Positions 47,403 to 56,332 of a DNA stretch of 64,000 bases are shown here, piece by piece (position 1 is the stretch's first letter; every line of letters begins with the position of its first letter). This stretch comes from Niastella soli (lineage in GTDB: Bacteria; Bacteroidota; Bacteroidia; Chitinophagales; Chitinophagaceae). Location: positions 310,001 to 374,000 of the forward strand of contig NZ_JAGHKO010000014.1 in assembly GCF_017742245.1 (NCBI RefSeq), in the 5' to 3' direction. Under the pieces are notes generated by a model that saw only the letters and a program-made list of their open reading frames with translations, had not been told where the DNA came from and ran no database searches. Position numbers and translations under genes: made by a program.

Positions 47403-47760
47403 CGGTCGCAGACCTGTAAGGTGGACAGCAGAGAATATAGCAATCAGCGGGATAAAGTCCACCTGACAGGTCGGAATGAAAGGCAGAGAGTCGCCTTTTA
47501 TTTTTTCCTCGCTCAACTGCATCAGGGCCTCCCCTTACGGTCGCAGACCTGTAAGGTGGACAGCAGAGAATATAGCAATCAGTGGGATAAAGTCCACCTG
47601 ACAGGTCGGAATGAAAGGCAGAGAGCCGCCTTCTATTTTTACTTCGCATAAGCAGACCTCCTCGCGATTCCAATTTACCTCGCGTAACTTCAGCAGGGCT
47701 TCCCCTGCCCCTCCCGACCTGTCGGGAGAGGAAAATACCACCTTTCGAATATTGTTTACC
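47402..47760. repeat. Right direct repeats and stem-loops after the zincin gene
   Basis: Two stem-loops, at 47411-47472 and 47546-47607, sit in near-identical ~130-bp units; the first begins at the last base of the zincin stop codon and matches 45285-45414. A diverged unit of the GC-rich repeat seen at 35720 follows at 47640-47760. Open frames through this region are repeat-derived, not genes. Confidence 0.85.
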
Positions 47761-47948
47761 GCGTGCAATAAATAACACCCTATGGGATAATACAACCATT
47801 TCATTTTGTTTACGCGTCCCGGCTATAACAATTTGTTATTTTTCAACTATTTAAACCTATCGCTCTCCCTGTAAAGCCCCCTAAACAGACTGCATAAGCG
47901 TTACTTATTATACGAATATGCCTGGGGGGGGTGCACTGATATATATTG

Positions 47949-48007
47949 GGGGTTGCACTGAGTAGCAGGGAGCCGGTGCAACCCACATAGAGGACTAGTG
48001 CAACCCC
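47949..48007. promoter_or_regulatory. Inverted repeat upstream of 48093
   Basis: GGGGTTGCACT at 47949-47959 is the exact reverse complement of AGTGCAACCCC at 47997-48007, and a third related site (GGTGCAACCC) lies between at 47975-47984. A partial half-site (GGGGTGCACTG) precedes them. It sits ~90-150 nt before the next gene and could be a regulator-binding array or a small structured element. Confidence 0.5.
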
Positions 48008-48092
48008 TCCGGCGGAAAATGGCTATATTGTGAGTATATCACGTAATACCGGCGTGGTATTTTCTACCTCTTAACCAACCTTACAATACAAT

Positions 48093-48764
48093 ATGAAAAA
48101 GAAAAAAAGTACAGTAAACCGAAGGCGAGTGCTAGCGGACCCTCTTTTTGAACTTACCCGGCAAAATAACGCCGAGTTTTCCCGTGCGTGTACAGCCAAC
48201 CGCCTGCTGCGGTTAGCCTTTGCATTGGGGTTAAAAAATAAAGCCGACAGGTATGTTTCAGGGCGCCTTACCAAAAGAATGTTTAACATCCTGCAAAGTG
48301 ACTCCGTGAATGAACGTGGCGAACGCAGAGTACCAGCAGGCATATTAGGCATTCTGGAAGGCTTTAACTTTAACCGGGACACAAGCCTCCAAAATGTTTT
48401 ATGGGCGCCTTATTCGATTACACTCAATCAGACGGCCATGCTGACAACCATCAGCATTCCTTCATTCATTGCCAAAGCCATGATAGATACAGCAAGCGGT
48501 GCAAACACTTTTAGGCTAACTGCCATGGTTGCCTCAGTGCATTTTGAAAAAGAAACCTTTCCGGTTGAACCGGTTCAGACTGATATACTGGATCGATCCC
48601 TGCAACTACATGAGAACCTGCAGCTGCAAATGCCTGTTATTGACCACCAGCCTGATCATTCAATTATTGTCGGATTGGGAATTGAATTCTTTCACCAAAA
48701 ACGAGCAATCATTGAACCAGTTGATAAAAAGCATAATGCATTGGCTGTAGTAAAGGTCTTTTGA
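48093..48764 (+). CDS. Hypothetical protein, 223 residues
   Basis: A soluble 223-residue protein with a Lys/Arg-rich start (MKKKKSTVNRRRVLADPLFELTR). A helical part follows (NAEFSRACTANRLLRLAFAL), then a beta-rich region (IVGLGIEFF). No signal peptide or family was recognised. The composition and 223-residue length support a real gene. It stands alone, downstream of an inverted-repeat array. Confidence 0.65.
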   Translation: MKKKKSTVNRRRVLADPLFELTRQNNAEFSRACTANRLLRLAFALGLKNKADRYVSGRLTKRMFNILQSDSVNERGERRVPAGILGILEGFNFNRDTSLQNVLWAPYSITLNQTAMLTTISIPSFIAKAMIDTASGANTFRLTAMVASVHFEKETFPVEPVQTDILDRSLQLHENLQLQMPVIDHQPDHSIIVGLGIEFFHQKRAIIEPVDKKHNALAVVKVF

Positions 48765-48861
48765 ATGTGATAATCCCCAATAAGTTGTGTTGCTGATAAT
48801 AATAAGAGATTGAATACTCCCTTCCGTCACCTCGGGAGAGCAGGGAGCATTTTGCTGCCAT

Positions 48862-49392
48862 CTATAGCGGTTGAATAGATGAAATTTTAATGCCATTAAA
48901 ACAATCATCCTGGCAGCCATCATTAACATAACCACACGAAGAGATCATTCCATTGTTTGCTGTTTCAAAATATACATGTACTTTATCTCGTTTGATGAGC
49001 CATTCTCTTTTCGCTTTGTCATAAATTTCGTCCAGCGTTACAGGGGCAGCAGCAAGCGATTGCGTGTGCGTATTTAATTCAGTTGCGGTTTCAGTCCATT
49101 CCAGTTGATCGGCAGGAATATTCACAGTACTGCCTGGAATAGATAACTTAAAATAACGTTGCGTGGGTTTTCCCTCAGTGATGGTAATAATTGTCGTCCA
49201 GCTATAGCCAATCCAGCTGCCGCCCACCACTTCATATCTGTAAGAATTCCCTGAGGTTTTCTTGAAGTTTGACCATGCGCTAAAACTTTTATCATAGTCG
49301 CGCTCAAAATTTATATCGTCTTTTGTACAGGATATAAATAATGTATTTATCAAGATAAGACCGGTTAAAAAAAATGAATAATTGCAAGTCAT
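48862..49392 (-). CDS. Hypothetical lipoprotein
   Basis: A 176-residue protein with a lipoprotein signal (INTLFISCTKDD, lipobox FISC). The mature domain has aromatic, beta-rich sequence (YRYEVVGGSWIGYSWTTIITITEG) and two Cys pairs near the C-terminus (SSCGYVNDGCQDDCFNG). No family was recognised. It is likely a periplasmic or surface-exposed lipoprotein. It is the only gene in this orientation here. Confidence 0.7.
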   Translation of the reverse strand: MTCNYSFFLTGLILINTLFISCTKDDINFERDYDKSFSAWSNFKKTSGNSYRYEVVGGSWIGYSWTTIITITEGKPTQRYFKLSIPGSTVNIPADQLEWTETATELNTHTQSLAAAPVTLDEIYDKAKREWLIKRDKVHVYFETANNGMISSCGYVNDGCQDDCFNGIKISSIQPL

Positions 49393-49618
49393 AAGGCAGT
49401 AGCGTTTAAGTGACTTGACAACAAACTATTGGTAATTCGTTGCATGCCAGGGAAGCATCACAATTGCCTAACATACAAGTATAAATTATTCCATATTTGA
49501 AGTGCCACGCTCCCGCAACAAGCTTCCCCGATTGTTTGATTTACGCAATTTTCCGTTTGAAACCAGTAACAGGAGGCGCCCGGCCAGTATGTAATTTTGT
49601 TGCAATAAAAAAACGATT

Positions 49619-49897
49619 ATGGCAACAACATCAATGACCATGGAAGAAAGCCAGGAATACCTTGGCACCTGGGTAACCAGCGATGGCTTTATTCAACACC
49701 AACTATTACCCGGAAACCGGTACGACGAAGCACGTGGCAACCGAAAAAGCGCATATCTGGGCCAGTACCGGGTAAATGGGAATCACATCGAATACCAGGA
49801 TGACACGGGATTTACAGCCGACGGTGATTTTGAAAATGGTATACTCTATCATGCCGGAATGATCTTGTACAAACAAAAAAACAGCAACAATGAATAA
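49619..49897 (+). CDS. Atu4866-domain protein
   Basis: A 92-residue protein matching the small Atu4866 domain: YLGTWVTSDGFIQHQLLPGNRYDEARGNR near residues 14-42, then YLGQYRVNGNHIEYQDDTGFTADGDF. Genes of this family are often found beside short-chain dehydrogenases, as here; its stop overlaps the SDR start by 8 nt. The role is unknown, perhaps a small-ligand-binding partner of the SDR. The SDR downstream is frameshifted, so the pair may be decaying. Confidence 0.8.
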   Translation: MATTSMTMEESQEYLGTWVTSDGFIQHQLLPGNRYDEARGNRKSAYLGQYRVNGNHIEYQDDTGFTADGDFENGILYHAGMILYKQKNSNNE

Positions 49898-50731
49898 TAA
49901 AGAAAACAAAAAGGTATGGTTTGTTACCGGCGCCTCCAAAGGGCTGGGACTTGCATTAACGAAAGCATTACTGGAAGCAGGATACCGGGTCGCAGCAACC
50001 TCCCGGAACCAGGAGCAGCTTATTTCATCAACAGGGGTTACTTCTGACAGGTTTTTGCCCCTTGGTGTAGACCTTACCGCTCCGCTTGCTGTTAATAAAG
50101 CAATAGCAGATACCGTGCAGCATTTTGGCCGGCTGGATGTGATCGTGAACAATGCCGGTTATGGCATGGGCGGCACCGTAGAAGAATTTTCGGAACAGGA
50201 ATTAATACAAAGTTTTGATGTAAATGTTTTTGCGCCCGTGTATGTGATGCAGGCGGCCCTTCCTTTCTTACGCAGCCAAAAGAGTGGACATATCATCAAC
50301 ATTTCTTCCATAGCCGGTTTTGCCCCAGCGACTGGTTGGGCCATCTATGCAGCTACAAAATTTGCATTGACCGGAATGACCGAAGTGTTAGCGCAGGACC
50401 TAAAAGAACTTAATATTCATGCAACTGTAGTGGCACCGGGTGCTTTCGTACCCAGTTCCTTTCTGACAATTCGCTGGTATTTATCCAAAACAGCATCAGC
50501 GATTATCGTTCGGTACGGACCTCGCACGAAAAATACCGGAGTATGCACGGTACGCAAGCTGGCGATCCGGATAAAGCCGCTGCCGCACTTATTGAACTGG
50601 CCGAAATGCCTGTTCCGCCGACCAGACTGTTCCTTGGTTCGGATGCTTATAACAGGGCAAAAGGAAAGATCGATGATCTAAACAGATCGCTGGACGAACT
50701 AAAAAACCTTACCTTTTCAACCGATTATTAA
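49890..50731 (+). pseudogene. Short-chain dehydrogenase (SDR), frameshifted
   Basis: An SDR with the NAD(P) motif TGASKGLGLA, NNAGYG and the catalytic YAATK. The frame changes near 50445-50447: the frame ends in an unrelated tail (stop at 50681), while the +1 frame continues as RTQFLSDNSLVF through HGTQAGDPDKAAAALIELAE to a stop at 50731. Restoring one C (TTCCGTACC) would repair it to ~280 residues. It is broken in the substrate-binding region, so either it is a pseudogene or the base is a sequencing error. The AraC gene downstream carries a nonsense mutation. Confidence 0.85.
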
Positions 50732-50739
50732 TACAATGA

Positions 50740-50771
50740 AAGTCCCGGCCACCGCCTTGGGACTTTTTTTT
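50740..50771 (+). terminator. Terminator between the SDR and AraC genes
   Basis: AAGTCCC, a short loop, GGGACTT and a run of T residues, immediately after the SDR stop. Confidence 0.85.
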
Positions 50772-50790
50772 ATTATTTGTAACATTGTGT

Positions 50791-51693
50791 ATGGAAAGAG
50801 CACAAACCCTCGAAGAGTTCTACAAATCGAAATTCAAGTGGATTCCCGCAGAACTGAAAGAAGGGCTCGGTCATTTCAATGTATTTAAGCTAGACCCTTT
50901 CGTGGGGAAAAATGCCAAACCGCTCCCCTACAACCGGAAAGACTTTTACAAGATCACCTTGCTTATTGGAAACAACCGGATACATTATGCCGACAAAACG
51001 GTTGATTGCCCGAATTATTCTTTGCTATTTGGCAATCCCATGATCCCTTATAGTTGGGAACCGCTGGATGATAACCAATGCGGTTATTTTTGCATTTTCA
51101 CGGAAGATTTCTTTAGCCATTTCGGTAACATAAAAGAATATCCGGTTTTCAAACCAGGAGGCGATAAGGTATTTATATTAAATGAAACAACTGTGCAAGC
51201 GGTGACAGACACCTTTAAACAGATGTTGACCGAAATTGCATCGGATTACCAGTTCAAGTATGATGTACTGCGCAATCTGGTACACGAACTGGTACACAAG
51301 GCACAGAAAATGCCACCAGCCGCTTCCGCTACAGCAACTGAAACCAGGGGCAATGCGGCTATGCGAACCACGGCCATTTTTATTGAATTATTGGAAAGAC
51401 AGTTTCCTATAGAATTGATAAATCAGCAACTAAAATTAAAAACTCCAGCTGAATTTGCCGAACAACTGGCAGTACATGTGAACCATTTGAACCGGAATGT
51501 AAAAGCAGTAATGGGCAAAACAACCACGCAGGTAATCGCCGAGCGCATAGCGCAGGAAGCGCGTGCCTTGTTAAAACATACGAACTGGAATATTTCAGAG
51601 ATCGCCTAGTGCCTGGGATTTGAAGAGCCGGCGCATTTCATTCATTTTTTCAAGCGCTTCAATAGTACTACGCCAAAGGAATTCAGGAAATGA
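50791..51693 (+). pseudogene. AraC-family regulator with in-frame nonsense codon
   Basis: The frame starts at the ATG at 50791 (an in-frame TTG lies at 50785) and encodes an AraC-type protein with an N-terminal ligand domain (FNVFKLDPF, YNRKDFYKITLLIG). At 51607 the codon is TAG; reading through it gives CLGFEEPAHFIHFFKRFN then TPKEFRK, the second HTH, up to a TGA at 51691-51693. Family members have Tyr there (IAYCLGFEEPAHF). TAC or TAT to TAG is a one-base change, so the truncated product lacks a working HTH. It lies next to the frameshifted SDR, its likely target. Confidence 0.85.
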
Positions 51694-51719
51694 GATTAGT
51701 CGCGAAACAGTTCTTACTG

Positions 51720-52052
51720 TTAATTCAAATGTACCTCCCATGTTCTGCCCTGATCATCTTCAATAGTAGCATTTCCATTTTCATCCAATGCGGTGGGTGA
51801 TATATGATCGCTATCCAGCCACCCGCCTTTGGGGAAATTTATCTGAACCACTTCACAATCCTGCACTTCTACCTCCAGATCATATGATGCTTTATGTCCC
51901 GTGTCAGGATTATAATAGTCGACCGTTGAGGAATGTGTACCATCCTCATATTCACAGTCTGAATTTGTTTCTTCCTGTGGTTCATTGATTGATTCGTAAT
52001 TACAACTTACGTAACAGCAGCTAATAAGAAGAAATAAAGTGGCAGTTTTCAT
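51720..52052 (-). CDS. Small hypothetical lipoprotein
   Basis: A 110-residue protein starting at MKTATLFLLISCCYVSC (52052; an ATG 9 nt upstream is also in frame) with a lipobox YVSC. The mature part is acidic, beta-rich and has a few Cys. It ends with a TWEVHL-type segment. No family was recognised. Confidence 0.6.
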   Translation of the reverse strand: MKTATLFLLISCCYVSCNYESINEPQEETNSDCEYEDGTHSSTVDYYNPDTGHKASYDLEVEVQDCEVVQINFPKGGWLDSDHISPTALDENGNATIEDDQGRTWEVHLN

Positions 52053-52164
52053 TAGGGGCAATTTATTGGCTATGTGATAAATATACTGTCAAATTTCGAG
52101 CTATGCAAGCGGTTTAAATCAGGTTAAACGAAGGTTGTACCTTTACCATACAAAACCCTCTATC

Positions 52165-52974
52165 ATGAAAGCAGTATCAAAGACCGCTTATTATTGTGGT
52201 GGTGTTCGTATGCAGGATGCCGAATCTGCTAAACCTCTTATTGGTGATCACTATGCAAAGCGCCTGCTTGGTAAAGAAGGAATTGCTTACTGGGAGGAGT
52301 TTAAACAATTCACCCGGCCAAATGCTGGTAATACGGCAAGACATTATCTCATTGACTCATTGATAAAAAAAGAACTGGCTGCTCATCCCGATGCAACGAT
52401 CATTTTAATTGGAGCGGGGCTCGACAGCCGTGCTTATCGGCTGGATGGCGGAAAATGGATAGAGATTGATGAAGAAGCAATCATTGCCCACAAAAATAAT
52501 ACCCTGCCCATCAACGAATGTAAGAACCCGCTTGAAAGAATACCTATAGATTTTGAAAAAGAAAAACTGGCCGATAAACTACAGCCTTATAGCGGAAGAC
52601 CTCATGTGGTCTTTATTGTAGAAGGGGTATTGATGTACCTCACCGATGAACAACGAAACGCAATGCTCACCGTATTAACCACGCTTTTCCCAAGCCATGT
52701 ACTTTTTTGCGACCTGATGAATAAAGGATTTTTTGAAAAATTCAGCGGGGAGATCTACCAAAAACTGCTCGAAAATGGGGCCATTTTCAAAGACATCTCC
52801 GATGAACCGGATCGTATATTCATTGCAAAGGGATACAAAAAAAGATCAGTGACCGGGATGCCGCAAGCTATACATGACCTGGGCTTGATAAGACTTCCCT
52901 GGTTCGTTAGGAAATTTGTCTTTGGCAAATTGATCAACGGCTACGCGGTATATCATTTTACCTATGGACTCTGA
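52165..52974 (+). CDS. SAM-dependent methyltransferase, leucine-carboxyl-methyltransferase type
   Basis: A 269-residue protein starting at MKAVSKTAYYCGGVRMQDAE (52165). It shows the LCM-family features: an N-terminal RHYLIDSLI-type segment, the SAM-binding ILIGAGLDSRAYRL, a following acidic WIEIDEEAIIAHK and EGVLMYLTDEQ. Homologues are O-methyltransferases of the class I fold; the substrate is not known from sequence. It stands alone between a small lipoprotein and an 81-residue membrane protein on the other strand. Confidence 0.87.
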   Translation: MKAVSKTAYYCGGVRMQDAESAKPLIGDHYAKRLLGKEGIAYWEEFKQFTRPNAGNTARHYLIDSLIKKELAAHPDATIILIGAGLDSRAYRLDGGKWIEIDEEAIIAHKNNTLPINECKNPLERIPIDFEKEKLADKLQPYSGRPHVVFIVEGVLMYLTDEQRNAMLTVLTTLFPSHVLFCDLMNKGFFEKFSGEIYQKLLENGAIFKDISDEPDRIFIAKGYKKRSVTGMPQAIHDLGLIRLPWFVRKFVFGKLINGYAVYHFTYGL

Positions 52975-52990
52975 GCATCCATACCTGCAT

Positions 52991-53236
52991 TCACTTTTTC
53001 GTTCGCGAGGCGAAATAAAAAATAGCCGCCATCCCACACATATAAACTACCCCGACAATGCCAATGATCCAAAATGGTGACAACACCCATTTCCACGACC
53101 AGCCTGCTACCGGCCGTACCCGGAACAGCTTTAGCACAATGATCACAAATGGGAGTAAGCTGGTTAATTGAACGCGGAGGGGAATGTGATCCCTGATACG
53201 GGTTGATGGTGGTGTTGGTGATTTAGACGCTGACAT
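52991..53236 (-). CDS. Small two-helix membrane protein
   Basis: An 81-residue protein with two hydrophobic segments: LTSLLPFVIIVLKLF (residues ~26-40) and WVLSPFWIIGIVGVVYMCGM (~50-69), ending RTKK. Its layout is like that of small transmembrane Fragile-X-F-type proteins. No function is inferred. Confidence 0.55.
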   Translation of the reverse strand: MSASKSPTPPSTRIRDHIPLRVQLTSLLPFVIIVLKLFRVRPVAGWSWKWVLSPFWIIGIVGVVYMCGMAAIFYFASRTKK

Positions 53237-53470
53237 TATTACACTTTAAGGTAAATAGGAATTAAAAAGTAGCTGGCACAAAATAATACAAAATATTTTG
53301 TTGATCAATTACCCCATATACTTATGGCAGAATTGGTATCTCATTAACGTTATTTGCTGTAACTTGCGCCTCAATAGATTTCGCGTATTACTTTTTTACT
53401 TTCACTCCAGCTTAATAGAGCTTTCGAAAAGAATCAGTTTTCCGCATGTTCTATTTCAAAAATTAAAATT

Positions 53471-54214
53471 ATGTGGGTGCTGATCGTTTTTATTGCTATT
53501 TGGTATTCTTCTCTTTTTTGTCAAACCTTTTTTCAACATAGGTACGCCGCTCATCAGGCATTTACCATGAATAAATTCTGGGAAAGGACCTTTTTTATCT
53601 TTACTTACATTACACAAGGCTCGTCTTATTTAAGTCCGCGTGCTTATGCTATTATGCACCGGATGCACCATGCCTATACAGATACCGAAAAAGACCCCCA
53701 TTCCCCGGAGTATTCCCGCAATATGTTGCAAATGATGGTGCGCACCAGACAGATCTACAGCAGCATCTATAAAGGGGAATTTGAAGTAGAAGAGCAATTT
53801 ACCCGTAACCTGCCTGATTGGCCGGCATTTGACAAATGGGCGCACTCTACCTTTTCCCGCATCTTGTGGATCCTTGGCTATACAGCCTTATTTATTTGGC
53901 TAAGTCCTTCCCTTTGGTGGCTGCTGTTATTGCCTTTTGTAATTGTTATGGGACCGCTTCATGGCGCCATCATCAACTGGTTTGCCCATAAATACGGATA
54001 TACCAATTTCAAATTAAAGAACACCTCGCAAAACCTGCTTTCGGTCGACTTTTTAATGCTGGGCGAATCCTATCATAATAACCATCACAAAAGTCCAAGT
54101 GCTATTAACTTTGGTAAACGCTGGCATGAAATAGATCCCGTTTATCCGGTGATCAGGTTATTGGCCTCACTACGGATCATTAGTTTACGTACAGACAAGC
54201 TTAAAACGAAATAA
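53471..54214 (+). CDS. Acyl-CoA desaturase (fatty-acid desaturase)
   Basis: A 247-residue integral membrane desaturase with the three histidine boxes that bind the di-iron centre: HRYAAH (residues 23-28), HRMHH (in IMHRMHHAYTDTEKDPHS) and HNNHH (in ESYHNNHHKSP). It should introduce a double bond into a membrane acyl chain. It is at the short end of the family but the boxes are complete. It is convergent with the gene at 54243, separated by 28 nt. Confidence 0.92.
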   Translation: MWVLIVFIAIWYSSLFCQTFFQHRYAAHQAFTMNKFWERTFFIFTYITQGSSYLSPRAYAIMHRMHHAYTDTEKDPHSPEYSRNMLQMMVRTRQIYSSIYKGEFEVEEQFTRNLPDWPAFDKWAHSTFSRILWILGYTALFIWLSPSLWWLLLLPFVIVMGPLHGAIINWFAHKYGYTNFKLKNTSQNLLSVDFLMLGESYHNNHHKSPSAINFGKRWHEIDPVYPVIRLLASLRIISLRTDKLKTK

Positions 54215-54242
54215 AGCGATATTGAAGATTTCAGTTAGCGCG

Positions 54243-55106
54243 CTAACTGAAATCTTCAATAAGTTCCTTGCTCAGGACGCCCCTGCAGATCTCGCGGACT
54301 TCCCCCGTCATTCGGATGGCATAATCAGCATCAACATGAATAGTCAGTTGTCCGCCTAACATCTTGATGGTAACATGTTCGTCAACCAGGTTCTTTTTTC
54401 TCAACACGCTTGCCACTGCACAGGAAGAAGTTCCTGATGCCAGGGTAAATCCGGCGCCCCGCTCCCAGATCAGCACCTCTACCTCATTGCGGTTGATCAC
54501 TTTCGCAAACTGTACATTGATCCTATTGGGAAACATTTGATGGTTTTCTAATAATGGCCCAAACTCTTTGATCTCCTCAATTACCAATTCCTCTTTGATT
54601 ATAACACAATGCGGATTGCCCATTGAAACACAGTTTACGGTAAAGGATTTTCCGCCGGCATCAATAAGGGCATTGTCAACCTGGCTTGATTCAAAGTTTG
54701 TCGGGATCAACTTTGAGTCAAAGATTGCTTTTCCCATGTCAACCGTCACAATTTTGGCCCGGTCATTTACCACTTCATCAATTTTTGCCTTCACGATCCC
54801 GCCTTTTGTTTCCACGCTGAACGTTGTTTTGTCAACAATGCCATGATCGAAAACGTACTTGCAAAAAATACGTAGTCCGTTCCCGCTTTTTTCAGCCTCG
54901 GAGCCATCAGGATTATAGATGCGTAACCCAATATCAGCTTTATCGGAAGCAACCAGCAAAAGAATGCCATCAGAGCCTATTCCAAAGTTTACGTTGCAAA
55001 TTCTTTTAATGGCTTTATCGTCGATTGTAAAGCTAATATGGCGGCTGTCCAGTACAATATACTCATTGCCCAGCCCATGGATCTTTACAAAATAATTCGT
55101 TTCCAT
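54243..55106 (-). CDS. dapF: Diaminopimelate-epimerase-like protein without catalytic cysteines
   Basis: A 287-residue protein with the DapF two-domain fold: GLGNEYIVLD at the start, GIGSDGILLL, a KSGNGLRIFCKYVFD segment, SMGNPHCVII and WERGAGFTLASGTSSCA. Canonical DapF has Cys at the first site (GNGARC) and in ACGTG at the second. Here those are Ile (GLRI) and Ser (ASGTS), and the ET of GAGET is FT. A neighbouring Cys is present at each site. It may be a non-epimerising relative or act on another substrate; dapF is used only as the family label. Confidence 0.75.
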   Translation of the reverse strand: METNYFVKIHGLGNEYIVLDSRHISFTIDDKAIKRICNVNFGIGSDGILLLVASDKADIGLRIYNPDGSEAEKSGNGLRIFCKYVFDHGIVDKTTFSVETKGGIVKAKIDEVVNDRAKIVTVDMGKAIFDSKLIPTNFESSQVDNALIDAGGKSFTVNCVSMGNPHCVIIKEELVIEEIKEFGPLLENHQMFPNRINVQFAKVINRNEVEVLIWERGAGFTLASGTSSCAVASVLRKKNLVDEHVTIKMLGGQLTIHVDADYAIRMTGEVREICRGVLSKELIEDFS

Positions 55107-55837
55107 ATCGTGTTTCAGCTGATTTTTTGCGCAAGTTGCGACTTTACTTTGAGATCTTCATTGTAAAGGCCGGCAATTTTTTATAATCTGAAGACAATAC
55201 CCACCCCTCCCCCTCCCAGGAGGGGATTCCTTAAAACACAATGTCGTTTAGGTAATGCGGCACTCCGACTCGCCGGAGCGTCATTGTAGTCTGCTGCTGC
55301 ATTCTTCCGCGCTGAGGTGTATTCCTCTCTGCCGTCTGCCTTCTGCCTTCTTCCGCGCTGAGGTGTATTCCTCTCTGCCGTCTGCCGTCTGCCTTCTTCC
55401 GCGCTGAGGTGTATTCCTCTCTGCCGTCTGCCTTCTGCCGTCTGCCCTTTCAGTAAAGCACCCATATCACCACCTTTTCAGGAACTGAATGATTAAATTA
55501 AAATAAACACCATAAATAAAAGTTTCGCCGGCTGGCAGATAGGCCTCACCGCAACAAACATGCCCTGAAAGAAATACGCTGGTCCGTTTCCGAAAAAGAT
55601 AAAATGTTAAACTAAAAAAATAAATAAATTACTCTAAAAATGTAAAATTAGCTTCTTTAACTTGCATGTCAAGGCACCACTTCGGCTGTCTGTTTTGAAA
55701 AGGCAATCATACAACCCCGCACGCTAGTGATAACGCTTACAGCTATTGGATAAGAATACCGTTACTTACTAACCCACCACGACCTTATGAGACGCATCAT
55801 GTAGTCCCAAGCCGACCTTCACTAAAAACTTATCCAA
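55107..55837. other. Spacer with tandem repeats before locus B
   Basis: 731 nt between the dapF-like gene and the first HTH gene of locus B. At 55302-55446 it holds three copies of a ~40-50 bp unit starting TTCTTCCGCGCTGAGGTG with TCTGCCGTCTGCC-type short repeats. The remainder is AT-rich and probably contains the HTH gene promoter. Open frames across the repeats are not genes. Confidence 0.7.
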
Positions 55838-56203
55838 ATGAAAAAAGTGCATGTAACCACAGAAGATATTACAAAGTGCCAGCTGGTAAAAGCAATGCTC
55901 GAAAAAGACTATGCGCAACATCAAACCATACAATTGCTTGCCCGGCAGGTGGGTACTAATGAAAACAAATTGAAAGTATGTTTTAAACAGCTTTTTAAAA
56001 AGACAATCCATTCGTTTGTTACCTGTATCCGGATTGAAAAAGCAAAAGAACTCTTAGAATATTCGGAGCTGCCCATTGACACCATCGCCTGTAAATTGGG
56101 ACTGGACCACAGTAACCTGATCAAACAATTTAAACGACACACCGGTTATACGCCCAGGGAATGGCGGCACATCAAAAGCAATAACGATAAAGTACATGTA
56201 TAG
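55838..56203 (+). CDS. Orphan AraC-type HTH protein, locus B
   Basis: A 121-residue HTH-only AraC-family protein. The first unit covers IQLLARQVGTNENKLKVCFKQ, the linker RIEKAKELLEYSELPID, and the second unit IACKLGLDHSNLIKQFKRHTG with the ending TPREWR. No sensor domain is present. It is closely similar to the gene at 56969 (shared RIRIEKAKELL). It precedes the frameshifted ~150-residue gene, a linkage seen at the left end of the window too. Confidence 0.8.
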   Translation: MKKVHVTTEDITKCQLVKAMLEKDYAQHQTIQLLARQVGTNENKLKVCFKQLFKKTIHSFVTCIRIEKAKELLEYSELPIDTIACKLGLDHSNLIKQFKRHTGYTPREWRHIKSNNDKVHV

Positions 56204-56332
56204 CAGATCCGCTTTTAAAATAGTCCCATTTCGCCAATTAATTGTTCCGATTCGCCAATTTTAAGCGTGTAACTTGCTTCAGGACCGGCGGCACCCTTTA
56301 GTCAGTTCCATCATTGACTTAAACTTGTTGAT

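Noticed and set aside
47344-47799. A minus-strand open frame rich in repeated segments
   Set aside because: It runs through the stem-loop repeats, its internal duplication mirrors the DNA repeats, and it overlaps the end of the zincin-like gene.
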